A DNA stretch of 34,799 nucleotides from an uncultured Marmoricola sp. (GCA_937868075.1 CALMLL010000110.1:1-34799), one strand, 5' to 3'. Shown: positions 14,639 through 23,852, counted from the stretch's first letter. The notes: a model not told the origin generated them from the sequence alone. Translations and numbers: made by a program.

Positions 14639-17110
14639 TCAGCGCTGAGTCGCCCCGAGCCTGGCCACCGCGGCCGCCACGGCTGCGTCACGAGCCGCCC
14701 CGGTCTCTTGTGTCGACAACGTGCGATCGGGTGCCCGGAACCTCAGCGCGAAGGCCAAAGACTTGCGACCTTCGCCCACCTGGGGACCTGTGTAGACGTC
14801 GAAGAGGCGGACCTCTTCGCACAACTCCCCGGCCCCTTCTCGCAGCACGGCAGCCGCGGTTTCGGCGGGCAGGTCCGCGTCGACGACCAGGGCGATGTCC
14901 TCTTTGGCCACCGGGAAGGCGGACAACCTGGGGGCAGCCACCACATCGGAGGCCGCGGCCATGAGTGCATCGAGGTCGATCTCGGCGGCCGCACTGCGCT
15001 TGGGCAGATCTAGGGCAGCACAGACCGATGGGTGGAGTTCTCCGGCGTGGCCGATCACCTGATCATCCAGCACGATCTCGGCGCAGCGACCCGGGTGCCA
15101 TGGCGCCAGCGCCGCCCGACGTACGTCGACGTGCACACCCAGGACCCCAGCCAAGGCCCGGATCGTCTCGATGGCATCGGACCAACTGACCTCACGACCT
15201 GCTCCCCACCAGCCCGAGCGATCCACCTGTCCGGCGATGGCGATTGCCAGATGCAGAGGTTGGCGTGGCACGCAGACATCGAGCGCAGCGATCTGGTCGG
15301 CGGTCGGCCGGGCGTCCACAGGGAAGATCGGAGTGGCCAGGCCTGTGGGATGAGCCACCGTTGCGGTCTCGAAGAGGGCCACGTCGCTCTGTCCGCGGCC
15401 AAGGTTGCGGCTGAGGTTGCCGAGGATCCCTGGCAGCAGTGTCGTGGTGAACCACGGCTGCTCGGTCGAGAGCAGGTTCGCAAGGCGCACCGTCGTGCGG
15501 CGCGGGTCGTCGGCCGCCAGCATCAGCCGCTCGAAGTCGGCAGGCCCGACCCACGGGAACGACAAGGCTTCGACGTAGCCCCAACCGGCAAGAGACCGGC
15601 CCACGCGCCGACGCAGGCGCTGGGTCGGGGTGAGCCCCGAGCCAGGTGGGGCGACCGGCAGCACACTCGGGACGTGGTCGTAGCCGACGACCCGAGCGAC
15701 CTCTTCGACGAGGTCGTAGGGGTCACTCAGGTCGGGTCGCCAGGGCGGCACCGTGACGCTCAACCGACCCGTTGAACCCTCGACCGAACAGCCGACGGCA
15801 GCGAGGTGGGCGACGGTGGTCTCGGGAGTGATCTCCATGCCGGTGAGGCTGCCCGGAAGGGTCGCGTCGATGACGATCGTGCGCATCGGGGCAGGCTGAC
15901 CCACGAGCGTGAACCCGGGGTCGATGGTGCCGCCACCGTGGGCGACGAGCAGTTCGGCGACACGATCAGCAGCCCGAGGCGGAAGGGTGGGGTCCACACC
16001 GCGCTCGAACCTCTTGGCGGCCTCGCTGGGCAACTTGTGGCGTCGAGATGTGCGAGCGATCGACACCGGGTCCCAGTGCGCGGCCTCGATCACGATGTTG
16101 GTCGTGGTCGGTCCCAGTTCGGTCGTCTCACCGCCCATGACCGCGGCCAACCCGATCGGTCCGGAGTCGTCGGTGATCAGCAGATCCTCTAGATGCAGCG
16201 TTCGGCGTACGCCGTCGAGGGTGGTCAGCTGCTCACCCGCTCGGGCTCGGCGAACCACGATCGGGCCGCGCAGCTTGTCGCGGTCGAAACCGTGGATCGG
16301 CTGACCGAACTCCAACATCACGTAGTTGGTGACGTCGACGGCCAGGCTGATCGAGCGCATCCCGGCTTGTTCGATGCGCCGGGCCAGCCAGGTCGGCGTC
16401 GGTGCCGTCGGGTCGAACCCGCTCACGGTGCGGGCCGCGAACACCGGGCACCCTGAGGGGTCTTCCACGACGATCGGGTAGCCATGGTCATCGGGCTCGG
16501 GAACGGCCCGCTCAGTGGGGTCGGTGAAGGGGCGGCCGTAGGCAAGCGCAGCCTCCCGGGCGATCCCGCGCAACGAGAGGGCATAGGCGCGGTCGGGGTT
16601 GATTTCGAACTCGATGATCTCGTCGTCTAGGCCCAGCATCGCGAGCGCGTCCTGCCCGGGCACCCCAGCATCCGCAGGAAGCACGATGATCCCGTCGTGG
16701 TCCTCACCGAGACCGAGTTCGCGCGCCGAGCAGATCATCCCGGCACTGACGTGCCCATAGGTCTTGCGGGCAGAGATGGCGAACCCACCCGGGAGCACTC
16801 CTCCGGGCAGGATGACCACGACCAGGTCCCCGGGGGCGAAATTGTGGGCACCGCAAACGATGCCTTGTGGCTCGCCGCTGCCGTTGGCTTGGCCGACGTC
16901 GACGGTGCACCAGTTGATCGTCTTGCCGTTCTTCTGCGGCTCGGGCGTCATCGTGAGCACGCGCCCCACGACGAGCGGTCCGGAGACTCCCGAGCCCTCG
17001 ATGCCTTCGAGTTTGAGCCCCAGCGCGGTGAGCCGATGGGTCAGGTCGTGGGTCGTGGCCTCGTCGGGAAGATCGACGAGGTCGCGGATCCAGGAAACGG
17101 GGGCCTTCAC
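14639..17110 (-). CDS. pheT: Phenylalanyl-tRNA synthetase beta subunit
   Basis: An 823-residue beta chain of the alpha2-beta2 enzyme that charges tRNA-Phe. Order of domains: an N-terminal tRNA-binding EMAP-like domain (about 40-150), the B3/B4 editing domain (about 210-370), the B5 domain (about 400-480), a catalytic-like core, and a C-terminal ferredoxin-fold anticodon-binding domain (about 725-820, LSAFPVAKEDIALVVD onward). The length is normal for actinobacteria. The GTG start overlaps the pheS stop by four bases (GTGA), which fixes the start and implies coupled synthesis of the two subunits. Confidence 0.97.
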   Translation of the reverse strand: MKAPVSWIRDLVDLPDEATTHDLTHRLTALGLKLEGIEGSGVSGPLVVGRVLTMTPEPQKNGKTINWCTVDVGQANGSGEPQGIVCGAHNFAPGDLVVVILPGGVLPGGFAISARKTYGHVSAGMICSARELGLGEDHDGIIVLPADAGVPGQDALAMLGLDDEIIEFEINPDRAYALSLRGIAREAALAYGRPFTDPTERAVPEPDDHGYPIVVEDPSGCPVFAARTVSGFDPTAPTPTWLARRIEQAGMRSISLAVDVTNYVMLEFGQPIHGFDRDKLRGPIVVRRARAGEQLTTLDGVRRTLHLEDLLITDDSGPIGLAAVMGGETTELGPTTTNIVIEAAHWDPVSIARTSRRHKLPSEAAKRFERGVDPTLPPRAADRVAELLVAHGGGTIDPGFTLVGQPAPMRTIVIDATLPGSLTGMEITPETTVAHLAAVGCSVEGSTGRLSVTVPPWRPDLSDPYDLVEEVARVVGYDHVPSVLPVAPPGSGLTPTQRLRRRVGRSLAGWGYVEALSFPWVGPADFERLMLAADDPRRTTVRLANLLSTEQPWFTTTLLPGILGNLSRNLGRGQSDVALFETATVAHPTGLATPIFPVDARPTADQIAALDVCVPRQPLHLAIAIAGQVDRSGWWGAGREVSWSDAIETIRALAGVLGVHVDVRRAALAPWHPGRCAEIVLDDQVIGHAGELHPSVCAALDLPKRSAAAEIDLDALMAAASDVVAAPRLSAFPVAKEDIALVVDADLPAETAAAVLREGAGELCEEVRLFDVYTGPQVGEGRKSLAFALRFRAPDRTLSTQETGAARDAAVAAAVARLGATQR

Positions 17111-18210
17111 AGTTCCACTCCAAACGCGGTCGTGAACCGCACGTCGCCTTCGAACAGGTCCCGGAGGTCCTCAGCGCCGTGCCGGAACATCAGCGCGCGG
17201 TCGATGCCCATGCCGAACGCGAAGCCGGTGTAGATATCCGGGTCTACGCCGCAGGCGGTCAGCACCCGAGGGTTGACGACGCCGCAGCCGCCCCACTCGA
17301 TCCATCCCTCGCCACGACAGGTCCGGCAGGTCTCGACCGAACCGGTGATCCCACGGCACACGAAGCAGCGCATGTCGACCTCGGCTGAGGGCTCTGTGAA
17401 CGGGAAGTACGACGGACGGAACCTCGTGTCGATCCCCTCACCGAACATCGCGGTCGCGAAGTGATCCAGGGTGCCTTTGAGGTGAGCCATCGTGATTCCT
17501 CGGTCCACGACCAGTCCCTCGACCTGGTGGAACATCGGGCTGTGCGTGGCGTCGTACTCGTCGGTGCGGAATACCCGACCCGGGCAGATGACATAGATCG
17601 GCGGGGTGCGGGTGAGCATTGTGCGCGCTTGGACCGGTGAGGTGTGGGTGCGCAACACCACGTGATGATCGGCCGGCTCGGTCCAGAACGTGTCCTGCAT
17701 GGTGCGTGCCGGGTGGTCCGGACCGAGGTTCAGCGCGTCGAAGTTGAGCCACTCGGCCTCGATCACCGGACCCTCGGCAACCTCCCAGCCCATGGCCACG
17801 AAGACGTCGGCGATCTTCTCACTCATCGTGGTGATCGGGTGGCGTGCTCCGGGGGTACGCCGATCCCAGGGCAGCGTCACGTCGACGGCTTCTTCAACCA
17901 GCATCGCTGCTTCGCGCTCGGCGTCGAGTTCGGCTTGGCGGGCGGCCAGGGCGGCGGACACAGCACCACGAGCCATCCCGACGCGTTGACCGGCCTCCTT
18001 GCGTGCCTGAGGTGGCAGCGCCCCGATCTCACGGTTGGCCAATGCCAACGGGGACCGGTCACCGGTGTGCTCCAGACGTGCCTGCTTCAGGCCGTCGAGA
18101 TCCGTGCTTGCGGCAATGGCGGCCAGCGCCTCGTCACGCATCCGGATGACCTCGTCCTCGCGTAGCGGGGTGACCTCAACGGGGTCGAAGGAGGAGTTGG
18201 GCGCCGACAT
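17107..18210 (-). CDS. pheS: Phenylalanyl-tRNA synthetase alpha subunit
   Basis: A 367-residue class II synthetase alpha chain carrying the aminoacylation site. The N-terminal coiled coil (about 20-105) binds tRNA. Motif 2 is FRTDEYDATHSPMFHQVEG, and motif 3 contains FGMGIDRALM. A Cys-rich insertion reads CFVCRG, then CRTCRGEGWIEWGGCG, a form seen in many PheS proteins. ATG 18210 has AAAGG about 7 bases upstream. A possible -10 (TAGACT at 18244-18249, minus) would give a leader of about 30 bases, but its -35 is weak. No T-box-like leader is visible in the 68-base gap. Confidence 0.97.
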   Translation of the reverse strand: MSAPNSSFDPVEVTPLREDEVIRMRDEALAAIAASTDLDGLKQARLEHTGDRSPLALANREIGALPPQARKEAGQRVGMARGAVSAALAARQAELDAEREAAMLVEEAVDVTLPWDRRTPGARHPITTMSEKIADVFVAMGWEVAEGPVIEAEWLNFDALNLGPDHPARTMQDTFWTEPADHHVVLRTHTSPVQARTMLTRTPPIYVICPGRVFRTDEYDATHSPMFHQVEGLVVDRGITMAHLKGTLDHFATAMFGEGIDTRFRPSYFPFTEPSAEVDMRCFVCRGITGSVETCRTCRGEGWIEWGGCGVVNPRVLTACGVDPDIYTGFAFGMGIDRALMFRHGAEDLRDLFEGDVRFTTAFGVEL

Positions 18211-18278
18211 GGTGGCCTTTCGCACGGGACAGTGTGAGGGCACAGTCTAGGAAGTCGGTGCGGTGCTGGGCGAACCGG

Positions 18279-19316
18279 TTAAGGCGCGATCTCAACCACC
18301 GGCCAACGGACGTCGAACCGGGCACCTCCAGAAGGTGATCGGCTGACGATGATGTGGCCGCCTTCTGCTTCCACAAGCCCTTTGACGATGTAGAGACCCA
18401 ACCCGGAACCGGCCGACGCGGCGCCGGCGTAGAACTTGGCGAACACTCGATCCCGAACGTCGTCCGGGATGCCCTCCCCTGCGTCGTCGATGAGGAGGCG
18501 AACCCATCCTTCGTCGTCAACCGACGACAGGCTGACCTCGATCGGGCCGGATCCGTGGATGATCGCGTTCTCCACGAGGTTGCCCACCACTTGGCGAGTC
18601 TTGTCCGGGTCCAGGAAGAGGTCGGGAACTGGCTCGGTCTGCACGGCAATGGGGCGTTGCGGCGTACTCAGGGCTGGGACGAGGGCCGCCAGGATCGCCG
18701 CCAGATCGACCCAGTCCCGGTGGAGGCGCACCTGGCCGGCGTCGATACCGGAAACCGTCAGGAGTTCGCTGATCAGGCGTCCGAGCCGAGCCGTGTCGTG
18801 GTCGATGCTGCGCAGGAGTAACGCTTGCTCTTCGGCCGAGAGTTCGTTGGAACGTTCGCTCAGCACGCTGATGAAGTTCTGGATGCCGGTGAGGGGATTG
18901 CGTAGTTCGTGGGCCACCGTGGCGATCAAGTCCGAGCGATCCCGCTCGATCCGCGCTCGCCCGCGAGCGCGTCGCAACACCACTCCGACCGATGTGATCC
19001 CTTCACCAGGGGTGCGCCGGAAGCGAGTGGTGGCCAGCACCTCGCGGCCGTCGGGGAGCAGCCACAGGCTCTCGGCCAAGGCACTGCCCGCATGCCAGCG
19101 CCCGTAGGGGTCCACCTGGGTCCACCAGGTGCAACACCCCGACGGGTCGTGGAGATCGAGGACCTCGCGCAACGGTCGCCCAAGCCCGTCGGTGACCTGA
19201 AGCAGGGATGCGGCAACCTCGTTGATGGCGACGACCCGACCCGCTCCGTCGGCGATGACCACACCGTCAGCGACAGCGTCCAGCCAGGCGGCTGGGTCAG
19301 GGTGGGCTGAGGCCAT
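18279..19316 (-). CDS. Soluble PAS-domain sensor histidine kinase
   Basis: A 345-residue kinase with no membrane segment. A PAS domain (about 8-115) includes a Cys61-Cys62 pair in DPSGCCTWW. The HisKA domain carries phosphoacceptor His136 in VAHELRNPLTG. The catalytic domain has an N box (NLVENAIIHG), G1 (DDAGEGIP) and G2 (GSGLGLYIVKGL). Family members autophosphorylate and pass phosphate to a response regulator. None is adjacent except the one at 21853, two genes upstream. It begins 8 bases after the preceding kinase gene, so it is probably in the same transcript. No Shine-Dalgarno is seen before ATG 19316. The signal is unknown; the cysteines suggest redox or metal but do not prove it. Confidence 0.88.
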   Translation of the reverse strand: MASAHPDPAAWLDAVADGVVIADGAGRVVAINEVAASLLQVTDGLGRPLREVLDLHDPSGCCTWWTQVDPYGRWHAGSALAESLWLLPDGREVLATTRFRRTPGEGITSVGVVLRRARGRARIERDRSDLIATVAHELRNPLTGIQNFISVLSERSNELSAEEQALLLRSIDHDTARLGRLISELLTVSGIDAGQVRLHRDWVDLAAILAALVPALSTPQRPIAVQTEPVPDLFLDPDKTRQVVGNLVENAIIHGSGPIEVSLSSVDDEGWVRLLIDDAGEGIPDDVRDRVFAKFYAGAASAGSGLGLYIVKGLVEAEGGHIIVSRSPSGGARFDVRWPVVEIAP

Positions 19317-19324
19317 GGTTCAGA

Positions 19325-21856
19325 TTAGTGGTCGGGGTCGATGTCGTATGGGCGGCAGGCCTCGAGACCGCGGATCGACCACCTGACCGGCGAACCCAGC
19401 ACCTCACGAGCCCGGGCACGCCCCCAGTTCCACGCCAGCCAGTCCTCGGTCCACACGGAGAAATCGGGGTTCGCCCCAGGTTGCTCCCGCAGTGAGTCCG
19501 GCATCAGGCACACCGCCGCCTCGGGACCCACCGCTTCCATGATCGCGGGAGCCGCGTCTGCGGAGAGCCCGCGCAATGCCCCCACATCGAGCGTCTTGGG
19601 CGTGGCCGCGTGGGCGATGTTCTGCTTGGCGATCCATGCCTCCGGGTTGACCAGGGCCAGCAACAAGACAGCCCCTGCACCGCTGAGCAGGGCCGCTCGG
19701 GGTACCCAGCCAGCGCGCATGCGCAGGCCCGAGGCGAACACCATCGCAATCACCAACCCGAGCCAGCCCTCGAACACGTCGACGACCACGCGCAACGGGG
19801 TGAAGCCGTAGGCCTCCTGGTACAACTCCATGCGATACAGCGCCGAGGCCACCACAACCAGCGCCAGAGCAGACAGCACCCCGAACACGGAGCGCACCAG
19901 CGCTCGGTCGTACGCGGTGTCCTGGGCGGCCTTGCTGAGCCCGAACCTGAGGACGACGAAGGTCAGCATCGTGGCGACCAACAACTGACCGAAACCCTGG
20001 TGGACGTACTCGGCGTACGTCAGCCCGGTGGTTCGCCGCAGATAGTCGTGCCCGCCGAAGAAGGCAGTGATCTGGGCCAGCAGGAAGATGGCGAAGACGG
20101 TATCGACCGCGACTACCGGAACCAGCCATTCGAAGCGGCGCTGTGTGGGTGTCGCTGGGCCGGAGCCGATCAACCTGGGTGGGCTCAAGGTGAGGTAGAT
20201 CGCCGAGCCGATGGCACCGAAGAGAGCAACACCGACGAAGACCCTGAACAGCGTGTTCCCATCCCACCTGAGGTCGGGCAACACGACCTCGAACCAGTGG
20301 CCCATCAACGCGTCTCCGCGTCCGAGGAGGAAGCCGAACACCAACACCAGCAGCACCGTCAGCGACACGGTCCGGGCCACACGCACCCCCGATGTGCCGG
20401 TCCGTGACGTGAGGCGCATCAACCAGGGCAACCCGCGCAGGGCGGCCGCCGGCCATGACAGCGCCGCCACGATGAAGCCGGAAAGGTTCGTCGCGGACGT
20501 GACCGCCGCAGTCATGACCGCGCCGGCCGCCACAAGACTCAGCGCCGTCAACCACCAGGCATCGCGAAGCGTGGGCACCAGGGCCATGGACATGCAGAGG
20601 ACTGCACTCGACACCAGGTACCGCTCGCGCCGCCCTTTCGTCGACAACCAGACCAGCCAGCCCCCGCCCAACAGGATCAGCGTGAACGCCAGGCCCAAGG
20701 ATCGGTCCACGACGTAGCCGGCCCCCAGGGCGGCCAGGAGGGCAGCAGCCACGATGAGCCCCCGGCGCGGCGGGGCCACATCCGGCCAGGACGGGGCGCG
20801 GGTTGGCACCGACACTGGCCCGGACGTTGGCGGGACGTTCACGGGCTCGGCGGACTCCTTCGCGACCGGGCCCGACATGGGCAACTCGATCCGCAAGCGG
20901 GCACCAGACTCCCCCTCGACCGGGTCGACCGCAGCGACGGACCCACCATGAAGCGTGGCTACCCAGCGCGCGATCGCCAAGCCGAGGCCGGTGCTGCCGG
21001 TGGCCGGATCGGAGGTTCCGAATCGCTCGAAGACCCGCTCTCGATCCGCAACCGGGATCCCGGCGCCTTGGTCTGCCACCTCGAGCCTGACCAGCGGGCC
21101 GTCTCTGTGGCCAGTGACTCGGACGATGCCATGCTCGGGTGAGTGGCGCACCGCGTTGTCGAGAACATTGGTGAACAGTTGCCGCAGTCGGTCGGGGTCT
21201 CCCATCACATGGAGGTCCACGGGGTCGATCAGGACCTCGACTCTGGCAGCGCCGGATTCTTGGATGCTCTCGGCCAGCAAGGCCGAGACGTCGATGTCAC
21301 GCAGTCGCAGCTTGGCGACGCCGGCGTCGATCTTGGAGAGTTCCAGCAGGTCTCTGACAAGGTTGTGGAGCCGCTCGACCTGGGTCACAGCGACCCCGAG
21401 TGCGTCCTCGTCGGCGACACGTACGCCGTCGGCGAGATTCTCCAGATGTGCCTTCAAGGCCGTCAGCGGGGTACGGATCTCGTGCGCCACCGTGGCCACG
21501 AGGTCGCGGCGTTGCTGATCGACCGTGGCCAGGTCCTCGGCCATCGCGTTGAAGGCCCTGGCCAATTGGCCGACCTCGTCGTTGCTGGTGGCTCGCACCC
21601 GGACCCCGTAGTCGCCGGTCGCCATCTTCGCCGCGGCGGCGGTCATCTCCCGCAGCGGCGATGTCATGCCGACGGCCAGCAACTGCGTCACCGCGAGCGC
21701 CAGAGCAACGGCGATCGGCACGAACAGCCACCAGGGCACGCCACTGAGAAGGCCGAGGGCGACGATGAGGGCACTGACCAGCACGCTCACCCCGACCAGC
21801 AGGCCCAGTTTCATCTTGATGCTGGTCACCGGGTCCAAGGGACGGATCTCGCTCAT
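19325..21856 (-). CDS. Sensor histidine kinase fused to a multi-pass DUF4153-type membrane domain
   Basis: An 843-residue fusion. Residues 17-39 and 42-63 are two membrane helices joined by a very short turn, so the kinase part has almost no outside sensor loop. A HAMP domain follows (64-116), then HisKA with phosphoacceptor His125 (VAHEIRTPLTAL), and an ATPase domain with NVLDNAVRHS (230-239), ADQGAGIP (261-268) and GSTGLGLAIARW (287-298). A Pro-rich linker (330-365) leads to about ten hydrophobic segments between 366 and 736 that resemble DUF4153/DUF4173, including the stretch around TAFFGGHDYLRRTTGLTYAEY (597-617). A soluble tail of about 105 residues, with three Trp in its second half, follows. 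The ATG overlaps the response-regulator stop (ATGA). The membrane domain may sense or be gated by the signal; this is inference. Confidence 0.88.
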   Translation of the reverse strand: MSEIRPLDPVTSIKMKLGLLVGVSVLVSALIVALGLLSGVPWWLFVPIAVALALAVTQLLAVGMTSPLREMTAAAAKMATGDYGVRVRATSNDEVGQLARAFNAMAEDLATVDQQRRDLVATVAHEIRTPLTALKAHLENLADGVRVADEDALGVAVTQVERLHNLVRDLLELSKIDAGVAKLRLRDIDVSALLAESIQESGAARVEVLIDPVDLHVMGDPDRLRQLFTNVLDNAVRHSPEHGIVRVTGHRDGPLVRLEVADQGAGIPVADRERVFERFGTSDPATGSTGLGLAIARWVATLHGGSVAAVDPVEGESGARLRIELPMSGPVAKESAEPVNVPPTSGPVSVPTRAPSWPDVAPPRRGLIVAAALLAALGAGYVVDRSLGLAFTLILLGGGWLVWLSTKGRRERYLVSSAVLCMSMALVPTLRDAWWLTALSLVAAGAVMTAAVTSATNLSGFIVAALSWPAAALRGLPWLMRLTSRTGTSGVRVARTVSLTVLLVLVFGFLLGRGDALMGHWFEVVLPDLRWDGNTLFRVFVGVALFGAIGSAIYLTLSPPRLIGSGPATPTQRRFEWLVPVVAVDTVFAIFLLAQITAFFGGHDYLRRTTGLTYAEYVHQGFGQLLVATMLTFVVLRFGLSKAAQDTAYDRALVRSVFGVLSALALVVVASALYRMELYQEAYGFTPLRVVVDVFEGWLGLVIAMVFASGLRMRAGWVPRAALLSGAGAVLLLALVNPEAWIAKQNIAHAATPKTLDVGALRGLSADAAPAIMEAVGPEAAVCLMPDSLREQPGANPDFSVWTEDWLAWNWGRARAREVLGSPVRWSIRGLEACRPYDIDPDH

Positions 21857-22554
21857 GCCGACTCACCACGCTCGATCGGCTCCAGGGAGTACCCCACCGA
21901 GTGCACGGTCCTGATTCGCTCCGCGCCGATCTTGGCGCGCAGGCCACGCACGTGGGAGTCGACCGTGCGAGTGCCGCCGGAGTCGGCCCAGCCCCAGACA
22001 TCACGCATGAGCCGTTCCCGAGTGACCACTGTTCCCGGCTCTCGGGCAAGGCGGGCGAGGATGTCGAACTCGGTGGGAGTGAGGTGAGGCTCCTGCCCCC
22101 CGACGTACACCCGACGCGCGGCACCGTCGATGCGGAGGTCGCCTACCTCGCTGACCAGACCGGGCGCCGCGGCCAACACGGCGGCACGCTCGACGCGGCG
22201 AAGCAGAGCGCGAACCCTGGCGACGACTTCGCGCATCCGGAACGGTTTGGTGAGGTAGTCGTCGGCTCCCACCGCCAGACCGGTCAGGATGTCGGCTTCA
22301 TCGTCGCGGGCAGTCAACATCAGCACGGGCACCGGACGCTCGGCCTGGATCCGTCGACAGACCTCAAGACCGTCGAAACCCGGCAGCATGAGGTCGAGCA
22401 CGACGACGTCGGCCGGGCTCTCGGAGTACGCCGCCACGGCCCCCGGCCCATCGAAGGCGAGCGAGACCGAGAACCCCTCAGCCTCGAACCGATCCGCCAA
22501 CGCCTGGCTGATGACATGGTCGTCCTCGACCACCAGCACCGAAATCTTGGCCAT
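21853..22554 (-). CDS. OmpR/PhoB-family response regulator
   Basis: A 233-residue DNA-binding response regulator. The receiver domain (4-116) has the acidic pair Asp11-Asp12, phosphoacceptor Asp54 in VLDLMLPG, Thr81 and Lys103 in LTKPF. The C-terminal winged helix (about 130-228) includes HLTPTEFDILARLAREPG and the recognition stretch TVDSHVRGLRAKIG. It is first in a three-gene run with two kinases and overlaps the first by four bases, so that membrane kinase is the likely partner. A TAGCCT -10 lies 7 bases before ATG 22554 with no Shine-Dalgarno, which suggests a leaderless message. Phased GTGCA repeats upstream may be its own binding site. Confidence 0.94.
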   Translation of the reverse strand: MAKISVLVVEDDHVISQALADRFEAEGFSVSLAFDGPGAVAAYSESPADVVVLDLMLPGFDGLEVCRRIQAERPVPVLMLTARDDEADILTGLAVGADDYLTKPFRMREVVARVRALLRRVERAAVLAAAPGLVSEVGDLRIDGAARRVYVGGQEPHLTPTEFDILARLAREPGTVVTRERLMRDVWGWADSGGTRTVDSHVRGLRAKIGAERIRTVHSVGYSLEPIERGESA

Positions 22555-22561
22555 GCTCAGC

Positions 22562-22567
22562 AGGCTA
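22562..22567 (-). promoter_or_regulatory. -10 element for a leaderless response-regulator message
   Basis: Minus strand TAGCCT, matching TANNNT, with exactly seven bases to ATG 22554. No Shine-Dalgarno lies between. Transcription would start at the A of the ATG. I find no good -35 at the expected distance, which fits a promoter that needs an activator at the repeats upstream. Confidence 0.4.
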
Positions 22568-22578
22568 TGGCGTCGCCT

Positions 22579-22616
22579 GTGCACTCTTGTGTCACTAGAC
22601 GTGCAGGTTGCGTGCA
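22579..22616 (-). promoter_or_regulatory. Helically phased GTGCA repeats, candidate response-regulator site
   Basis: On the plus strand GTGCA begins at 22579, 22601 and 22612, with a degenerate TGTCA at 22590, so the four positions are spaced exactly 11 bases apart. The last two are part of the 7-base repeat CGTGCAG. Direct repeats with 11-base spacing are the usual binding pattern of OmpR/PhoB regulators, and such a regulator gene starts 25 bases downstream. The site covers about -25 to -62 from the predicted start of transcription. Confidence 0.45.
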
Positions 22617-22625
22617 GATTGCTGG

Positions 22626-23411
22626 CTAGCCCGCCCGGGATGAGGCGTAGAGGCAGATCGCCGCGGCGGTGGACAGGTTGAGGCTCTCGGCCCGGCCTGC
22701 CATGGGGATCGAGACTCGTAGATCGGCGGCCTCGGCCACTGCCGGAGGCAGCCCCCATGCCTCGTTGCCGAAGACCCAGGCATGAGGCTCGCGCAGGATC
22801 GCCGACACCGCCGGGTCTTCCAGCGAGGATTCCCCGGTGCCCTCAGCGGCGAGCACCACGAGGCCGTCAGCTCGCAGTCGTGCGATGACGGCAGCCGGGT
22901 CCGGTGCCATGACGACCGGGATGTGGAACAGACTGCCGACGGTGGCTCGGATCGTCTTGGGGTTGTAAGGGTCGACGCTGTGCCCGGCCAGCACGACGGC
23001 ATCTGCCCCCAGGGCATCCGCGGTTCGAATGATGGTGCCCGCGTTGCCTGGGTCGCGTACGTCGGCGCACACGACCACGACCGAGGCGGCTGGCGGCCAC
23101 GTCGCTGCATCCAGCCACCGACAGACGGCCACGATCCCCTGTGGAGTGACGGTGTCGGTGAGGCTCGCCAGTCCCCGCTCATCCACGAGGTGGACCACCG
23201 TGTCGGCCAGTGCGGTCTCATAGGTGCCGGCGGCCTCGGCAGTGGCGAACACCTCTTCGACGCACTCGGCCTCCAGGGCCGCCTCCACCGACTTCCAGCC
23301 CTCAGCGAGGAACTGCCCTCGCTGAACCCGAATAGCACGACGGGCGAGCTTCCGAGCCTCCTTGACCCTGCCGCTGGACGCAGTCAGGACGGAGGCGCGG
23401 ATGCTCGCCAT
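22626..23411 (-). CDS. TrmH/SpoU-family RNA 2'-O-methyltransferase
   Basis: A 261-residue SPOUT methyltransferase. An N-terminal substrate-binding domain (about 12-95, with GQFLAEGWKSVEAAL) is followed by the trefoil-knot domain. Motif 1 is DPGNAGTIIRT (120-130), with Asn123 and Arg129. Motif 2 is WVFGNEAWGLP (212-222) and motif 3 is IPMAGRAESLNLSTAA (235-250). These bind S-adenosylmethionine and activate the ribose 2'-OH. The target is probably rRNA, given its position directly after rplT, but the exact nucleotide cannot be told. It starts 19 bases after rplT without a clear ribosome-binding site. Confidence 0.93.
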   Translation of the reverse strand: MASIRASVLTASSGRVKEARKLARRAIRVQRGQFLAEGWKSVEAALEAECVEEVFATAEAAGTYETALADTVVHLVDERGLASLTDTVTPQGIVAVCRWLDAATWPPAASVVVVCADVRDPGNAGTIIRTADALGADAVVLAGHSVDPYNPKTIRATVGSLFHIPVVMAPDPAAVIARLRADGLVVLAAEGTGESSLEDPAVSAILREPHAWVFGNEAWGLPPAVAEAADLRVSIPMAGRAESLNLSTAAAICLYASSRAG

Positions 23412-23430
23412 GTCGTGGGTGGGGCTGATA

Positions 23431-23814
23431 TCAGGCGCTGACCGGCGCGTTGACGTCCTCGGGCAGGGCAGCCTTGGCGGCCTCCACCAGGACCGCGAAG
23501 GCCGGAGCGTCGTGCACGGCCAGGTCGGCCAGGATCTTGCGGTCGACCTCGATCTCGGCAGCCTTGAGCCCCTGGATGAACCGGTTGTAGGTCATCCCGT
23601 TGGCGCGGGCTGCGGCGTTGATCCGCTGGATCCACAGCTTGCGGAAATCGCCCTTCTTCTTGCGACGGTCGTTGTAGCTGTAGACCAACGAGTGGGTGAC
23701 CTGCTCCTTGGCCTTGCGGTAGAGCCGCGAGCGCTGACCGCGGTAACCGGAGGCGCGCTCCAGGGTGACCCGGCGCTTCTTCTGGGCGTTGACTGCCCGC
23801 TTCACGCGTGCCAT
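23431..23814 (-). CDS. rplT: 50S ribosomal protein L20
   Basis: A 127-residue protein that binds 23S rRNA early in assembly of the large subunit. The basic N-terminal arm ([15 protein letters not shown]) and the core [21 protein letters not shown] and [14 protein letters not shown] are diagnostic. ATG 23814 has a strong AAGGAG Shine-Dalgarno about 9 bases upstream. Third gene of infC-rpmI-rplT, 38 bases after rpmI. Confidence 0.98.
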   Translation of the reverse strand: MARVKRAVNAQKKRRVTLERASGYRGQRSRLYRKAKEQVTHSLVYSYNDRRKKKGDFRKLWIQRINAAARANGMTYNRFIQGLKAAEIEVDRKILADLAVHDAPAFAVLVEAAKAALPEDVNAPVSA

Positions 23815-23852
23815 GTGTGTAACTCCTTGTTAGTTCGTGTGATCGGGGGAGG

